64,000 nucleotides of DNA from Leifsonia shinshuensis (GCF_014217625.1 NZ_CP043641.1:1550001-1614000), one strand, 5' to 3'; shown: positions 47,506 through 57,625, counted from the first letter of the stretch. Made by a program: numbers and translations. The notes: generated by a model from the sequence alone, not told the origin.

Positions 47506-48591
47506 ATGACTTCGCTCTTCGATCCGCTGACCCTGCGCGGCGTGACCGTCCGCAACCGCATCTGGACCTCCCCGATGTGCCAGTACTCGGTGTTCGACCA
47601 CTCGGGCGTGCCGCAGACCTGGCAGCTCGTCCACCTCGGCTCGCTCGCGACGGGAGGCAGCGGCATCGTCTTCACGGAGGCGACCGCCGTCAACGCGGAG
47701 GGCCGCATCTCTCCGCGCGACACCGGCATCTGGACGGATGAGCAGGCGGAGGCCTGGCGGCCGATCGTGGAGTTCATCGCGTCGCAGGGCGCCGTGCCCG
47801 CCATCCAGCTCGCGCACGCCGGACGCAAGGCGTCGACCTGGCCGGCCTGGGGCTTCGAAGACAGGCACGGCACCGTGCCTGCAGAGGAGGGCGGCTGGAT
47901 CGCCGTCGCGCCGTCGCCGATCGCGTTCGGCGATTACGACGTGCCGCAGGAACTCGACCTCGCCGGCATCGACCGGATCGTCGCCGACTTCCGCGCAGCG
48001 GCCCGCCGGTCGGTCGACGTCGGCTTCCGGATCCTGGAGCTGCACGCCGCCCACGGCTACCTGCTGCACGAGTTCCTCTCCCCGATCTCGAACCACCGCA
48101 CCGACGAGTACGGCGGCTCCCTCGAGAACCGCGCGCGCCTGCTGCTGCGCATCGTCGCCGCTGTGCGCGAGGAGATCGGCGACGACCTCCCGCTGTTCGT
48201 GCGGTTCTCCGGCAGCGACTGGACGCCCGGCGGCTGGGACGAGCAGCAGACGGCGACCGTCGCCGGCTGGGCGCAGGATGCCGGGGCCGACTTCTTCGAC
48301 ATCTCCTCCGGCGGCATCCAGACCGGCGTGCGCATCCCGACCCAGCCGGGCTACCAGGTGCCGTTCGCGGAGCACGTCCGCAGCTCGGCCGAGGTGGATG
48401 TCAGCGCGGTCGGCCTGATCACCACGCCGCAGCAGGCGGCCGACATCGTGGAGGGCGGCAGCGCCGACGCGGTCATGCTGGCGCGCGAACTCCTGCGCGA
48501 CCCGCACTTCCCGCTGCGGGCCGCTCACGAGCTCGGCGTCAGGATCGACTACTGGCCGCCGCAGTACCTCCGGGCGGCGTGGCGCGACTGA
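47506..48591 (+). CDS. Old yellow enzyme (YqjM-like NADPH:flavin oxidoreductase)
   Basis: A 361-residue FMN-dependent TIM-barrel ene-reductase. The thermophilic-like OYE signature is present: Cys25 in MCQYS tuning the flavin, and the substrate-binding His180/His183 pair in LHAAHGYLLHEFLSP; GGSLENRARLLLRIV and DISSGG follow. It reduces activated alkenes such as enones or nitroesters with NADPH, probably for detoxification. All catalytic residues are there. It is convergent to the VOC gene with about 19 bp between. Confidence 0.92.
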   Translation: MTSLFDPLTLRGVTVRNRIWTSPMCQYSVFDHSGVPQTWQLVHLGSLATGGSGIVFTEATAVNAEGRISPRDTGIWTDEQAEAWRPIVEFIASQGAVPAIQLAHAGRKASTWPAWGFEDRHGTVPAEEGGWIAVAPSPIAFGDYDVPQELDLAGIDRIVADFRAAARRSVDVGFRILELHAAHGYLLHEFLSPISNHRTDEYGGSLENRARLLLRIVAAVREEIGDDLPLFVRFSGSDWTPGGWDEQQTATVAGWAQDAGADFFDISSGGIQTGVRIPTQPGYQVPFAEHVRSSAEVDVSAVGLITTPQQAADIVEGGSADAVMLARELLRDPHFPLRAAHELGVRIDYWPPQYLRAAWRD

Positions 48592-48610
48592 GGCATCACA
48601 GGCCGAGTCG

Positions 48611-48997
48611 TCACATCGGTGTGTTCGGCTGCGTCAGGCACAGATAGTTGCCTTCGCTGTCCTGGAACCAGGCCGACTTGCCCGTGTCGTCCGTCGCGAC
48701 GCCGTTCTCGGTCTTGAGGCCGGGGAAGTCGTAGTCCGCGAACTGCACTCCCCTGCCGCGCAGGTGCTCCATCTCGGCCGCGATGTCGTCCACCAGCCAG
48801 CACATGGCGGTGTTCTGCGCGGTGCCGGCGTTGGACGTCTCGTAGATGTAGATCCAGGAGTCGCCGCCGGTGCGGTAGCGGACGCCCTGCTCGCTGGTGT
48901 CCTCCGGTTCGAGTTCGAGCTTGTCGCGGAACCACGCCGTGGCCCGCGCCAGGTCCGAAGCAGGAAGCACGGAGTACGTCTTGCTCGACGCTAACAT
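48611..48997 (-). CDS. VOC-family protein
   Basis: A 128-residue vicinal-oxygen-chelate-fold protein: SKTYSVLPASDLARATAWFRDKLELEP at the N-terminal module, MCWLVDDIAAEMEHLRGRGV in the second, GNYLCLTQPN at the end. No full metal triad can be read, so it may be a binding protein. A strong ribosome site GGAGG stands before ATG 48997, and TACCAT (49027-49032) 29 nt upstream is a candidate -10. Confidence 0.82.
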   Translation of the reverse strand: MLASSKTYSVLPASDLARATAWFRDKLELEPEDTSEQGVRYRTGGDSWIYIYETSNAGTAQNTAMCWLVDDIAAEMEHLRGRGVQFADYDFPGLKTENGVATDDTGKSAWFQDSEGNYLCLTQPNTPM

Positions 48998-49070
48998 GAG
49001 AATTCCTCCTCTTCTTTCCGCGCGGCATGGTACTCCGGACGCCGGGCTTTGGCCCCCTGAACAGAAGGGT

Positions 49071-50108
49071 CTACAGCCGCCGGGTGGCGTCCTGCACCTC
49101 GCCGACCAGCTCCTCGATGATGTCCTCCAGGAACACCACGCCGGCCGTCGTGCCCTCGCCGTCGACCGCGCGGGCCAGGTGACTGCCCGTGCGGCGCATG
49201 CTCGCGAGGGCGTCCTCCAGGTCGGCGTCGACGAACACCGTCACCAGGCGGCGGATGCGCTTGCCGGGCACCGGGAGGTCGAAGCCGGTCTCCTCCAGGT
49301 CGAGCACGTCCTTCAGGTGCAGGTAGCCGGTCGGCTCGCCGTCGGCGTCCGGCACGACGTAGCGCGAGAAGCCGTACTTGGCGACGGCCTTCTCCACGTC
49401 GGCCGGGGTCGGCGCGGGCGGGAGCGAGACCAGCGTCTCGGGCTTCACCATCGCGTCGCGCACCTTCTTCTCGGTGAACTCGAACGCCGCAGTGAGCGCG
49501 CCGATCCGGTCGGTCAGCAGGCCCTCGCGTGTCGACTGGCTCACGATCGTGGCCACCTCGTCGAGGGTGAAGGTGCTCGCGGCCTCGTCCTTCGGCTCCA
49601 CCCGGAACAGCCGCAGCACCGCGTTCGCGCTCGCGTTCAGCGCGACGATGATCGGACGGACCACCCGGCCGATCCCGACCAGCGGCAGCGCGAGCAGCAG
49701 CGCGGCCCGGTCCGGCATCGAGAACGAGATGTTCTTCGGCACCATCTCGCCGAACACCACGTGCAGGAACGACACCAGCACGAGCGCGACGATGAACGCG
49801 ACCGTGCCGATCACGTCCTCCGACCAGCCCGTGGCGTGCAGCGGCACCTCGAGCAGGTGGTGGATGGCCGGCTCGGAGACGTTCAGGATCAGCAGCGAGC
49901 ACACCGTGATGCCGAGCTGTGTGGTCGCGAGCATGAGGGTCGCGTGCTCCATGGCGTAGAGCGCGGTCTTGGCGCTGCGCTTGCCGCGCTCGGCGAGCGG
50001 TTCGATCTGCGAGCGGCGCGCGGAGATGACCGCGAACTCGGCGCCGACGAAGAACGCGTTCACGAGGAGGAGCACCACCAGCCAGGCGATTCCGGCCCAG
50101 TCGCTCAT
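49071..50108 (-). CDS. CNNM/CorC-type membrane protein, CBS pair without C-terminal domain
   Basis: A 345-residue protein: DUF21 membrane module (about 1-190, helices near 5-28, 60-82, 95-118, 125-145) and a CBS pair (about 205-330). It ends right after the second CBS domain, so the CorC_HlyC domain of its neighbour is lacking. Members are linked to Mg2+/Co2+ efflux or tolerance. ATG overlaps the stop of the preceding, full-length paralogue (ATGA); the two are expressed together and may form a heterodimer. Confidence 0.88.
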   Translation of the reverse strand: MSDWAGIAWLVVLLLVNAFFVGAEFAVISARRSQIEPLAERGKRSAKTALYAMEHATLMLATTQLGITVCSLLILNVSEPAIHHLLEVPLHATGWSEDVIGTVAFIVALVLVSFLHVVFGEMVPKNISFSMPDRAALLLALPLVGIGRVVRPIIVALNASANAVLRLFRVEPKDEAASTFTLDEVATIVSQSTREGLLTDRIGALTAAFEFTEKKVRDAMVKPETLVSLPPAPTPADVEKAVAKYGFSRYVVPDADGEPTGYLHLKDVLDLEETGFDLPVPGKRIRRLVTVFVDADLEDALASMRRTGSHLARAVDGEGTTAGVVFLEDIIEELVGEVQDATRRL

Positions 50109-51436
50109 GCCGCACCTCCCGTCGCGGGAAGCTCGGGATCGGGCGTGTAGCGGATCCGGTCGACCCTGCGCCCCTCCAGCCGCTCCACGCGGAGGGTGCC
50201 GCCGTCGATCGGGACCTCGTCACCGACCTTGGGGAGGCGGCCGAGCTCGTTCATCACGAAACCGGCGACCGTCTCGTACGGGCCCTCCTCCGGCACGGTC
50301 ACGCCGGCCTGCTCCAGCAACTCGTCCGGGCGCAGGATGCCGGGGAACGTGATCGAGTCGCGGCCGCGGACCACGCCGGCCCGCGTGCGGTCGTGCTCGT
50401 CGGCGACCTCGCCCACGATCTCCTCGACCAGATCCTCCAGCGTCGCGATGCCGGAGGTGCCGCCGTACTCGTCCACCACGACCGCCATCTGGTAGCCGCG
50501 GCCGCGGAGCTCGCCCAGCAGGGTGTCGAGCGTCATCGTCTCCGGCACGCGGAGCGCATCGGTCTGCAGCGCGGAGACGGGCACGCGCGCGCGGCGCTGG
50601 CGCGGGACGGCGACGGCCTGCTTGACGTGCACGAAGCCGACGACGTCGTCGACGTCCTCGTCCATGACCGGGAACCGGGAGTAACCGGTGCTGCGGGCGA
50701 GTCCGATCACGGTCTGCGCCGGGTCGGTGCGCTTGACGGCCTCCACCCGCGGCCGCGGCGTCATGACGTCGGAGGCTGTGCGCGAGGAGAACGCGAGCGT
50801 GCGGCTCAGCAGCGTGGCGGTGTCGGCCTCCAGCACGCCGGCGCTCGCGGACCGCCGCACCAGCGAGGACAGCTCGTCGGCGGTGCGGGCCGCCGACAGC
50901 TCCTCCTTCGGCTCGATGCCGAACATCCGCAGGAATCCGTTCGCCGTGCCGTTGAGCAGGAACACGAACGGCCGGAAGACCGTCGTGAACACCGTCTGGA
51001 ACGGGATGACCAGCTTGGCCGTCGCGATCGGCAGCGCGAGCGCGAAGTTCTTGGGCACCAGCTCGCCGAGGATCATCGACAGCAGGGTCGCCACCGTGAT
51101 GGCGACCACCGACGCGACCACCACGACCGCGCCGGCCGGCAGGCCGACTGCCAGGAGCGGATCGCGCAGCAGGGAGCTGATCGCGGGCTCCATCGTGTAA
51201 CCGGTCAGGAGCGTCGTCAGCGTGATCCCGAGCTGCGCGCTGGAGAGGTGCGTCGAGGTGATCTTGAGCGCGGCGATCGTCATCGACAATCGCGACTCGC
51301 CCCGTGCGCGCCGTGCCTCGAGGTCGCCACGGTCGAGGTTGACAAGAGCGAACTCGCTGGCGACGAACAGGCCGGTGCCGACGGTCAGGAGGAGGCCGAT
51401 CCCCAGCATGATCCACTCAGAGAGCACGGCGACCAC
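50105..51436 (-). CDS. CNNM/CorC-type membrane protein with CBS and CorC_HlyC domains
   Basis: A 443-residue protein: DUF21 membrane module (1-190), CBS pair (about 200-330, with [18 protein letters not shown]) and a C-terminal CorC_HlyC domain (from [22 protein letters not shown]). Family function is Mg2+ or divalent-cation homeostasis by transport or regulation. GTG 51436 is used; GTG 51427, which has GGGGTGG before it, is equally possible. TATACT at 51501-51506 on this strand is the likely -10. Confidence 0.88.
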   Translation of the reverse strand: MVAVLSEWIMLGIGLLLTVGTGLFVASEFALVNLDRGDLEARRARGESRLSMTIAALKITSTHLSSAQLGITLTTLLTGYTMEPAISSLLRDPLLAVGLPAGAVVVVASVVAITVATLLSMILGELVPKNFALALPIATAKLVIPFQTVFTTVFRPFVFLLNGTANGFLRMFGIEPKEELSAARTADELSSLVRRSASAGVLEADTATLLSRTLAFSSRTASDVMTPRPRVEAVKRTDPAQTVIGLARSTGYSRFPVMDEDVDDVVGFVHVKQAVAVPRQRRARVPVSALQTDALRVPETMTLDTLLGELRGRGYQMAVVVDEYGGTSGIATLEDLVEEIVGEVADEHDRTRAGVVRGRDSITFPGILRPDELLEQAGVTVPEEGPYETVAGFVMNELGRLPKVGDEVPIDGGTLRVERLEGRRVDRIRYTPDPELPATGGAA

Positions 51437-51500
51437 CCCGCTCGGGCGGGCTCATCGGTTGGAATGGGCTGGCAGAAGGAGGGTCGTCCATTTCCCGAGA

Positions 51501-51506
51501 AGTATA
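51501..51506 (-). promoter_or_regulatory. Candidate -10 of the CorC-like operon
   Basis: TATACT on the minus strand, about 65 nt before the GTG of the first CorC gene, in the divergent 204-bp gap to the Gly-rich membrane protein gene. It is one of the few leadered promoters in this window with a near-consensus -10. Confidence 0.5.
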
Positions 51507-51640
51507 GCGGCGCGTCCCGCGGAAACGCCCGGCGCGGCCGGGGCCGGAGCGATTCCCAGCGCGCGCATCGACTCGCCATAGGGCGCCCGAAGCGAGCGGC
51601 GGCATCCTCGCGGCAGAAGCCCACCGAGAGGAACCGCACC

Positions 51641-52054
51641 ATGAGCACCACAGCACCCGAGCCCGGCCAGCCCTGGCAGCCGGCGCCGCAGTACGGACAG
51701 CAGCCGCCGTACGCGCAGCCCGCACCGCACTACGCGCCGCAGGGCGGGGCCGTCCCTCCCGCGAAGCCGGCCAGGCCGTCGAACGGCAGCATCCTCCACC
51801 GCTGGCCCACCTGGGCGCAGAACACCGCCCTTGCGGTCGGCGCCGTCGCCATCCTCGTCGTCGTCTTCTTCGCCGGCTACTTCACCGCGCACGCGATCGA
51901 CGGCGGCACGCGCGGCGGCTTCGGCACCGGCCAGAACTTCACCCCGCGCCAGTTCGGCGGCAACGGCGGCTTCGGCGGCCAGTCCGGCAACGGCTTCGGC
52001 GGCCAGTCCGGTTCCGGGACCGGTTCGGGCACCGGTTCCGGAAACGGCTCGTAA
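51641..52054 (+). CDS. Pro/Gln-rich and Gly-rich single-span membrane protein
   Basis: A 137-residue protein: Pro/Gln/Tyr-rich N-terminus (about 8-45, PYAQPAPHYAPQ), one membrane helix (about 63-85, ALAVGAVAILVVVFFAGYF) and a Gly/Ser/Asn-rich repeat tail (GGFGGQSGNGFGGQSG, then SGTGSG). No enzymatic motif. Such low-complexity membrane proteins are common in actinobacteria, with possible envelope or scaffold roles; function unknown. GAGAGGAA 7 nt before ATG is its ribosome site. Confidence 0.75.
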   Translation: MSTTAPEPGQPWQPAPQYGQQPPYAQPAPHYAPQGGAVPPAKPARPSNGSILHRWPTWAQNTALAVGAVAILVVVFFAGYFTAHAIDGGTRGGFGTGQNFTPRQFGGNGGFGGQSGNGFGGQSGSGTGSGTGSGNGS

Positions 52055-52061
52055 GAACCCT

Positions 52062-52091
52062 TACCAGCTGACGGCCACTACCAGCTGACGG
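52062..52091. repeat. 13-bp direct repeat at the guaB1 3' end
   Basis: TACCAGCTGACGG occurs at 52062-52074 and 52079-52091. The second copy holds the last codons and the stop of guaB1; the first lies just downstream. The event looks like a small tandem duplication of the gene's 3' end. Confidence 0.6.
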
Positions 52092-53517
52092 GGAGGGCCT
52101 TGCCCTCCTCGTAGCCGGCGGCGGACTGGATGCCGACCAGCGCGCGGTCGTGGAACTCCGCCAGCGTGCGCGCTCCCGCGTAGGTGAACGAGCTGCGCAG
52201 GCCGGTGGTGATCATGTCGAGGAGGTCCTCCACCGACGGCCGCAGCGGGTCCAGGTAGATGCGCGAGCTGGAGATGCCCTCGGCGAACAGCGTCTTGCGG
52301 GCCCGGTCGAACGCGTCGAGACGCTCGAACCGTCCGGTGACCGCCTTGGTGGAGGCCATCCCCCAGCTCTCCTTGTAGAGCGCTCCGCGCTCGTCGCTCA
52401 CGATCGCGCCAGGCGCCTCGATCGTGCCGGCGAACCACGAGCCGATCATCACCGACGCTCCGCCCGCGGCGAGAGCGAGCGCGACGTCGCGCGGGTACCG
52501 CACGCCGCCGTCGGCCCAGACGTGGGCGCCGAGCTCGCGCGCCGTCGCGCTGGTCTCCAGCACCGCGGAGAACTGCGGGCGGCCGACCGCGGTCATCATG
52601 CGCGTCGTGCACATCGCGCCGGGCCCCACGCCGACCTTGAGGATGTCGGCGCCCGCTGCGACAAGGTCGCGGACGGCCTGCTCCGTGACGACGTTGCCCG
52701 CGACGATCGGCAGCCCGAGCCCGAGCTGCCTGACGGTGTGGATGGCGCGGCGCATGCCGTCCTGGTCGCCGTGCGCGGTGTCGATCACGAGCACGTCGAC
52801 GCCGGCGGCCGCGAGCGCCTTGGCCTTCGCCGCGACGTCCCCGTTGATCCCGACCGCCGCCGCGACGCGCAGCCGGCCGTGCGCGTCGAGCGCCGGCGTG
52901 TAGATGGTGGAGCGCAGCGCGCTCGTGCGGCTCAGCGTGCCGACCACCCTGCCGTGGGAGAGCACCGGCGCGAAGGCGAGCCCCGCGGCGTCCATGACGT
53001 CGAACGCGGCCCGGCCGTCCGGGAGGTCGTCCGCGTCGAGCGAGGTGAGCGCGCCGTGCAGGAGGTCGCCGATCCGCGCGTCCGGCAGCGCGGAGCCGAG
53101 CTGGACGGTCGCGAGGCAGCCGAGGTACTTCCCGGCGTCGTCGCTCACGACCACCCCGTGCCCCTCGACGGCCGGGACGCGCCGCAGCACGTCGGCCACG
53201 GTCTCCTCCGGCCGCGCCTCGTACGGCGTGTCGAACGCCACCGGCTGGGCCTTGACCCAGCGGATCGCCTCGTCCAGGTCCTGCAGGTGCATGTCCTGCG
53301 GGAGCACGCCGAGACCGCCGCGTCGGGCGAGGGTCGCGGCCAGCCGCTTGCCCGTCACCGAGTTCATGTTCGCGGACACGATCGGGATGGTCGCCCCTGT
53401 GCCGTCCTGCGGCGCGAGGGACACGTCGAGGCGGCTCGTCACGTTCGATCGCGATGGCACGAGGAAGACGTCGGAGTACGTGAGATCGTGCCGCGGAGTC
53501 GTCGCATAGAACTGCAT
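52078..53517 (-). CDS. guaB1: GMP reductase of the GuaB1 type
   Basis: A 479-residue IMPDH-fold protein. The catalytic loop GVGPGAMCTTRM holds Cys303; a CBS-like regulatory region lies at about 95-205. The residues following the loop and the family relation to mycobacterial GuaB1 (shown there to reduce GMP to IMP) favour GMP reductase rather than IMP dehydrogenase; this assignment is from family knowledge. It recycles guanine nucleotides. ATG 53517 has TACCGT 7 nt upstream. Confidence 0.9.
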   Translation of the reverse strand: MQFYATTPRHDLTYSDVFLVPSRSNVTSRLDVSLAPQDGTGATIPIVSANMNSVTGKRLAATLARRGGLGVLPQDMHLQDLDEAIRWVKAQPVAFDTPYEARPEETVADVLRRVPAVEGHGVVVSDDAGKYLGCLATVQLGSALPDARIGDLLHGALTSLDADDLPDGRAAFDVMDAAGLAFAPVLSHGRVVGTLSRTSALRSTIYTPALDAHGRLRVAAAVGINGDVAAKAKALAAAGVDVLVIDTAHGDQDGMRRAIHTVRQLGLGLPIVAGNVVTEQAVRDLVAAGADILKVGVGPGAMCTTRMMTAVGRPQFSAVLETSATARELGAHVWADGGVRYPRDVALALAAGGASVMIGSWFAGTIEAPGAIVSDERGALYKESWGMASTKAVTGRFERLDAFDRARKTLFAEGISSSRIYLDPLRPSVEDLLDMITTGLRSSFTYAGARTLAEFHDRALVGIQSAAGYEEGKALPVSW

Positions 53518-53524
53518 GAGAATA

Positions 53525-53530
53525 ACGGTA
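53525..53530 (-). promoter_or_regulatory. Candidate -10 of guaB1
   Basis: TACCGT on the minus strand ends 7 nt before the ATG; leaderless spacing. It shares the 134-bp gap with the kgd upstream region. Confidence 0.45.
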
Positions 53531-53651
53531 TCCTCCCGGGCCGAACGCCCGCACCCGGGCGCGGATGGGATTAGGCTTGATGCTCGGATGGAACGGGTGG
53601 CCAGTGGCCGCCCGATCGTAACGAATCAACGGAGAGAGTGGGCGATCGGCT

Positions 53652-56600
53652 GTGTCGAGCCAATTGACCGGTGTGGGAACCGACGACGGATCGTCGGGTG
53701 AGTTCGGAGCCAACGAATGGCTCGTCGAGGAGCTGTACGAACAGTTCCTCCGGGACAGGAACTCGGTCGACAAGTCCTGGTGGCCGATCCTGGAGAGCTA
53801 CAAGCCGAGCGTGAAGGACGGCGAGGCCTCCACGCCGAGCGAGACCCCCGCTCCGACGCCGGCCGAGCCGGGCGTCCCCACCCCCAGCGAGCCGACGATC
53901 CCGACTCCCACCGAGCCGACCGTCCCGACGCCTCCGCCGGCACAGCCGACCCCGGCCCCCGCGCCCGGCGCCCCCGAGCCGCCCGCCCCGCCTGCGGAGT
54001 CCGCGGCGCCGTCCGAGCCCCGCCCGGTCACGACCCCCATCCCGATCATCGGCGCCCAGCCGGTGGCGCGCACCACCTCGATCGCGCCCAAGCCGCAGCC
54101 GGTCCCGGCCGACGCGCCGGTCACCTCGCCCAACGCCACCGTCGAGGCGGCCGAGGAGGACAAGGTCACCCCGCTGCGCGGCATGTCGAAGTCGCTGGCC
54201 ACCAACATGGACGCCTCGCTCAGCGTCCCGACCGCGACCAGCGTGCGGACCATCCCCGCCAAGCTGATGATCGACAACCGCATCGTCATCAACAACCACC
54301 TCAAGCGCGCACGCGGCGGCAAGGTGTCCTTCACCCACCTGATCGGCTGGGCGCTCATCCAGGCGCTCAAGGAGTTCCCGAGCCAGAACGTGTTCTACGA
54401 GGAGGTCGACGGCAAGCCGTCGGTCGTCGCCCCCGCGCACATCAACCTCGGCATCGCGATCGACCTCCCGAAGCCCGACGGCACCCGCGCCCTGCTCGTG
54501 CCGAGCATCAAGCGCGCCGACACGATGCGCTTCGGCGAGTACCTCGCCGCCTACGAAGACCTCGTCTCGAAGGCCCGCAACAACAAACTGGTCGCCGGCG
54601 ACTTCGCCGGCACCACGATCTCGCTGACCAACCCGGGCGGCATCGGCACGGTCCACTCCGTCCCGCGCCTGATGAAGGGCCAGGGCGCCATCATCGGCGC
54701 CGGCGCGCTCGAGTACCCGGCCGAGTTCCAGGGCTCCAGCGAGAAGACCCTGGCCGGCCTCGCGATCGGCAAGACGATCACGCTGACCAGCACCTACGAC
54801 CACCGCGTCATCCAGGGCGCCGGCTCCGGCGAGTTCCTGAAGATCGTGCACGAGCTGCTGATCGGGAAGCGCAGCTTCTACGAGGACATCTTCGCCGAGC
54901 TGCGCATCCCGTACATGCCGATCCACTGGAACCCGGACATCTCGGTCGACCTGGCGAGCGCCGTCGACAAGACCGCCCGCGTCCAGGAGCTGATCAACTC
55001 CTACCGGGTGCGCGGCCACCTGATGGCCGACATCGACCCGCTGGAGTACGTCCAGCGCAGCCACCCGGACCTCGAGATCGAGAACCACGGCCTCACCTTC
55101 TGGGACCTCGACCGCGAGTTCGTCACCGGCGCGTTCGGCGGCGACAAGCGGAAGATGAAGCTCCGCGACATCCTCGGCGTGCTGCGCGACTCGTACTGCC
55201 GCACGGTCGGCGTCGAGTACATGCACATCCAGGACCCTGCCCAGCGCAAGTGGTTCCAGGACAAGCTCGAGCGCCCCTACGAGAAGCCCACCCACGACGA
55301 GCAGCTGCGCATCATGGGCAAGCTCAACGAGGCGGAGGCGTTCGAGACCTTCCTGCAGACCAAGTACGTCGGCCAGAAGCGCTTCAGCCTGGAGGGCGGC
55401 GAGTCGACCATCGCGATGCTCGACACCATCCTGCAGGGAGCAGCGGAGGCCGGGCTCGACGAGGCCGCGATCGGCATGGCCCACCGCGGCCGGCTGAACG
55501 TGCTCACCAACATCGCGGGCAAGACCTACGGTCAGATCTTCCGCGAGTTCGAGGGCACCCAGGACCCGCGCACGGTCCAGGGCTCCGGCGACGTCAAGTA
55601 CCACCTCGGCACCGAGGGCACCTTCAAGGGCGCCGACAACGCCGAGATCCCGGTCTACCTGGCGGCGAACCCGTCGCACCTGGAGGCCGTCGACGGCGTC
55701 CTGGAGGGCATCGTCCGCGCCAAGCAGGACCGCCGCCCGGCCGGCACCTTCCTCACGCTGCCGATCCTCGTCCACGGCGACGCGGCGATGGCCGGCCAGG
55801 GCATCGTGGTCGAGCAGATGCAGATGTCGCAGCTGCGGGCCTACCGCACCGGCGGCACCATCCACGTCAACATCAACAACCAGGTCGGCTTCACCACGCC
55901 TCCCGGCGAGGGCCGCACGTCGGTCTACTCGACGGACGTTGCGAAGACCATCCAGGCGCCGATCTTCCACGTGAACGGCGACGACCCGGAGGCCGTGGTG
56001 CGCGTCGCGCAGCTCGCCTTCGAGTACCGCCAGGAGTTCAAGCGCGACGTGGTCGTCGACCTCATCGTCTACCGCCGCCGCGGTCACAACGAGGGCGACG
56101 ACCCCTCGATGACCCAGCCGCTGATGTACAACCTGATCGAGGCGAAGCGCTCCGTGCGCCGCCTGTACACCGAGGCCCTCGTGGGCCGCGGCGACATCAC
56201 CGAGGAGGAGTACGAGGCCGCGCACGCCGACTTCCAGGACCGCCTCGAGCGCGCCTTCATGGAGACGCACGCGGCGCAGACCAACTCGGTGCCGATCATC
56301 ACGCAGGGCGAGGCCACGGCCGACCTCGAGCACCCGATCGCGCAGCAGGACGAGAACGACAACGTCGGCGAGCCGGACACCACGGCCGTCAGCGAGCAGG
56401 TCATCTCGCTCATCGGCGACGCGTTCAACAACCCGCCCGCGGGCTTCACCGTGCACCCGAAGCTGCAGCAGCTCCTCAACAAGCGCAGCGACATGAGCCG
56501 CAACGGCGGAATCGACTGGGGCTTCGGCGAACTGCTGGCGCTCGGCAGCGTCCTGCTGGAGGGCACCCCGGTGCGCCTGGTCGGCCAGGACTCCCGCCGC

Positions 56601-57530
56601 GGCACCTTCGTGCAGCGCCACGCGGTGCTCCACGACCGGATGAACGGCCAGGAGTGGCTGCCGCTGGCGAACCTCAGCGACAACCAAGCGAAGTTCTGGA
56701 TCTACGACTCGCTGCTGAGCGAGTACGCGGCGATGGGCTTCGAGTACGGCTACTCGGTCGAGCGGGCCGACGCGCTGGTGCTGTGGGAGGCCCAGTTCGG
56801 CGACTTCGCCAACGGCGCCCAGATCATCATCGACGAGTTCATCTCCTCGGCCGAGCAGAAGTGGGGCCAGCGCTCGTCGCTCGTGCTCCTCCTCCCGCAC
56901 GGCTACGAGGGCCAGGGACCCGACCACTCCAGCGCGCGCATCGAGCGCTACCTGCAGCTGTGCGCCGAGAACAACATGACCGTCGCGCGCCCGTCGACCC
57001 CGGCGTCGTACTTCCACCTGCTGCGCCGCCAGGCCTACGCCCGGCCGCGCCGCCCGCTGGTGGTGTTCACGCCGAAGGCGATGCTGCGCCTGCGCGGCGC
57101 CTCCAGCAACGTCGAGGACTTCACGAACGGCAAGTTCGAGCCGGTCATCGACGACGCGCGGATCACCGACAAGGCGGCCGTCAAGCGCGTGCTGTTCATG
57201 GCGGGCAAGCTCTACCACGACCTCGCGGCCGAGCTGGAGAAGAACCCGAACCCGGAGATCGCGCTGGTGCGCGTGGAGCAGTACTACCCGCTCCCCGGCG
57301 CCGAGCTGAAGGCCGTGGCCGACTCCTACCCCAACGCCGAGCTGGTGTGGACGCAGGACGAGCCGGAGAACCAGGGCGCCTGGCCGTTCATCATCCTGGA
57401 GACCTCCAAGCTGGGCCCGCGCCCGATCGGCGTCATCTCGCGTCCCGCGTCGGCGTCGCCGGCGGCCGGCTCCGCGAAGCGCCACGCGCAGGAGCAGTCG
57501 CTGCTCATCCAGCGCGCCCTGACGCTGTAA
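53652..57530 (+). CDS. kgd: 2-oxoglutarate dehydrogenase/decarboxylase, E2-E1 fusion
   Basis: A 1292-residue actinobacterial OdhA/Kgd. Residues 1-55 are an E1 N-terminal docking helix (ANEWLVEELYEQFLRDRNSVD); 59-165 is a Pro/Thr/Glu-rich linker with PTPSEP repeats; 175-410 is an E2 succinyltransferase core with the DHR catalytic triplet (383-385) but no lipoyl domain; from about 430 the thiamine-diphosphate E1 follows, with the GDAAMAGQG...NNQ cofactor motif near 709-741. It catalyses the 2-oxoglutarate step of the TCA cycle, working with a separate lipoylated E2 and E3. In corynebacteria and mycobacteria OdhI/GarA regulates it. Confidence 0.97.
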   Translation: MSSQLTGVGTDDGSSGEFGANEWLVEELYEQFLRDRNSVDKSWWPILESYKPSVKDGEASTPSETPAPTPAEPGVPTPSEPTIPTPTEPTVPTPPPAQPTPAPAPGAPEPPAPPAESAAPSEPRPVTTPIPIIGAQPVARTTSIAPKPQPVPADAPVTSPNATVEAAEEDKVTPLRGMSKSLATNMDASLSVPTATSVRTIPAKLMIDNRIVINNHLKRARGGKVSFTHLIGWALIQALKEFPSQNVFYEEVDGKPSVVAPAHINLGIAIDLPKPDGTRALLVPSIKRADTMRFGEYLAAYEDLVSKARNNKLVAGDFAGTTISLTNPGGIGTVHSVPRLMKGQGAIIGAGALEYPAEFQGSSEKTLAGLAIGKTITLTSTYDHRVIQGAGSGEFLKIVHELLIGKRSFYEDIFAELRIPYMPIHWNPDISVDLASAVDKTARVQELINSYRVRGHLMADIDPLEYVQRSHPDLEIENHGLTFWDLDREFVTGAFGGDKRKMKLRDILGVLRDSYCRTVGVEYMHIQDPAQRKWFQDKLERPYEKPTHDEQLRIMGKLNEAEAFETFLQTKYVGQKRFSLEGGESTIAMLDTILQGAAEAGLDEAAIGMAHRGRLNVLTNIAGKTYGQIFREFEGTQDPRTVQGSGDVKYHLGTEGTFKGADNAEIPVYLAANPSHLEAVDGVLEGIVRAKQDRRPAGTFLTLPILVHGDAAMAGQGIVVEQMQMSQLRAYRTGGTIHVNINNQVGFTTPPGEGRTSVYSTDVAKTIQAPIFHVNGDDPEAVVRVAQLAFEYRQEFKRDVVVDLIVYRRRGHNEGDDPSMTQPLMYNLIEAKRSVRRLYTEALVGRGDITEEEYEAAHADFQDRLERAFMETHAAQTNSVPIITQGEATADLEHPIAQQDENDNVGEPDTTAVSEQVISLIGDAFNNPPAGFTVHPKLQQLLNKRSDMSRNGGIDWGFGELLALGSVLLEGTPVRLVGQDSRRGTFVQRHAVLHDRMNGQEWLPLANLSDNQAKFWIYDSLLSEYAAMGFEYGYSVERADALVLWEAQFGDFANGAQIIIDEFISSAEQKWGQRSSLVLLLPHGYEGQGPDHSSARIERYLQLCAENNMTVARPSTPASYFHLLRRQAYARPRRPLVVFTPKAMLRLRGASSNVEDFTNGKFEPVIDDARITDKAAVKRVLFMAGKLYHDLAAELEKNPNPEIALVRVEQYYPLPGAELKAVADSYPNAELVWTQDEPENQGAWPFIILETSKLGPRPIGVISRPASASPAAGSAKRHAQEQSLLIQRALTL

Positions 57531-57545
57531 CCCCCGCGTAGCGAA

Positions 57546-57584
57546 CGGAGGAGCCGCGGCCCGAAACGGGCCGCGGCTCCTCCG
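57546..57584. terminator. Strong hairpin after kgd
   Basis: A perfect 18-bp stem (57546-57563 with 57567-57584) and 3-nt AAA loop between the convergent kgd and arsC stops. Its left arm begins with CGGAGGAG, a motif also seen at 23290 and 23331. Confidence 0.8.
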
Positions 57585-57625
57585 GTGTCTGCGTTTCGGG
57601 GGTGTTCCGGGGCGGATCTCCTCCG

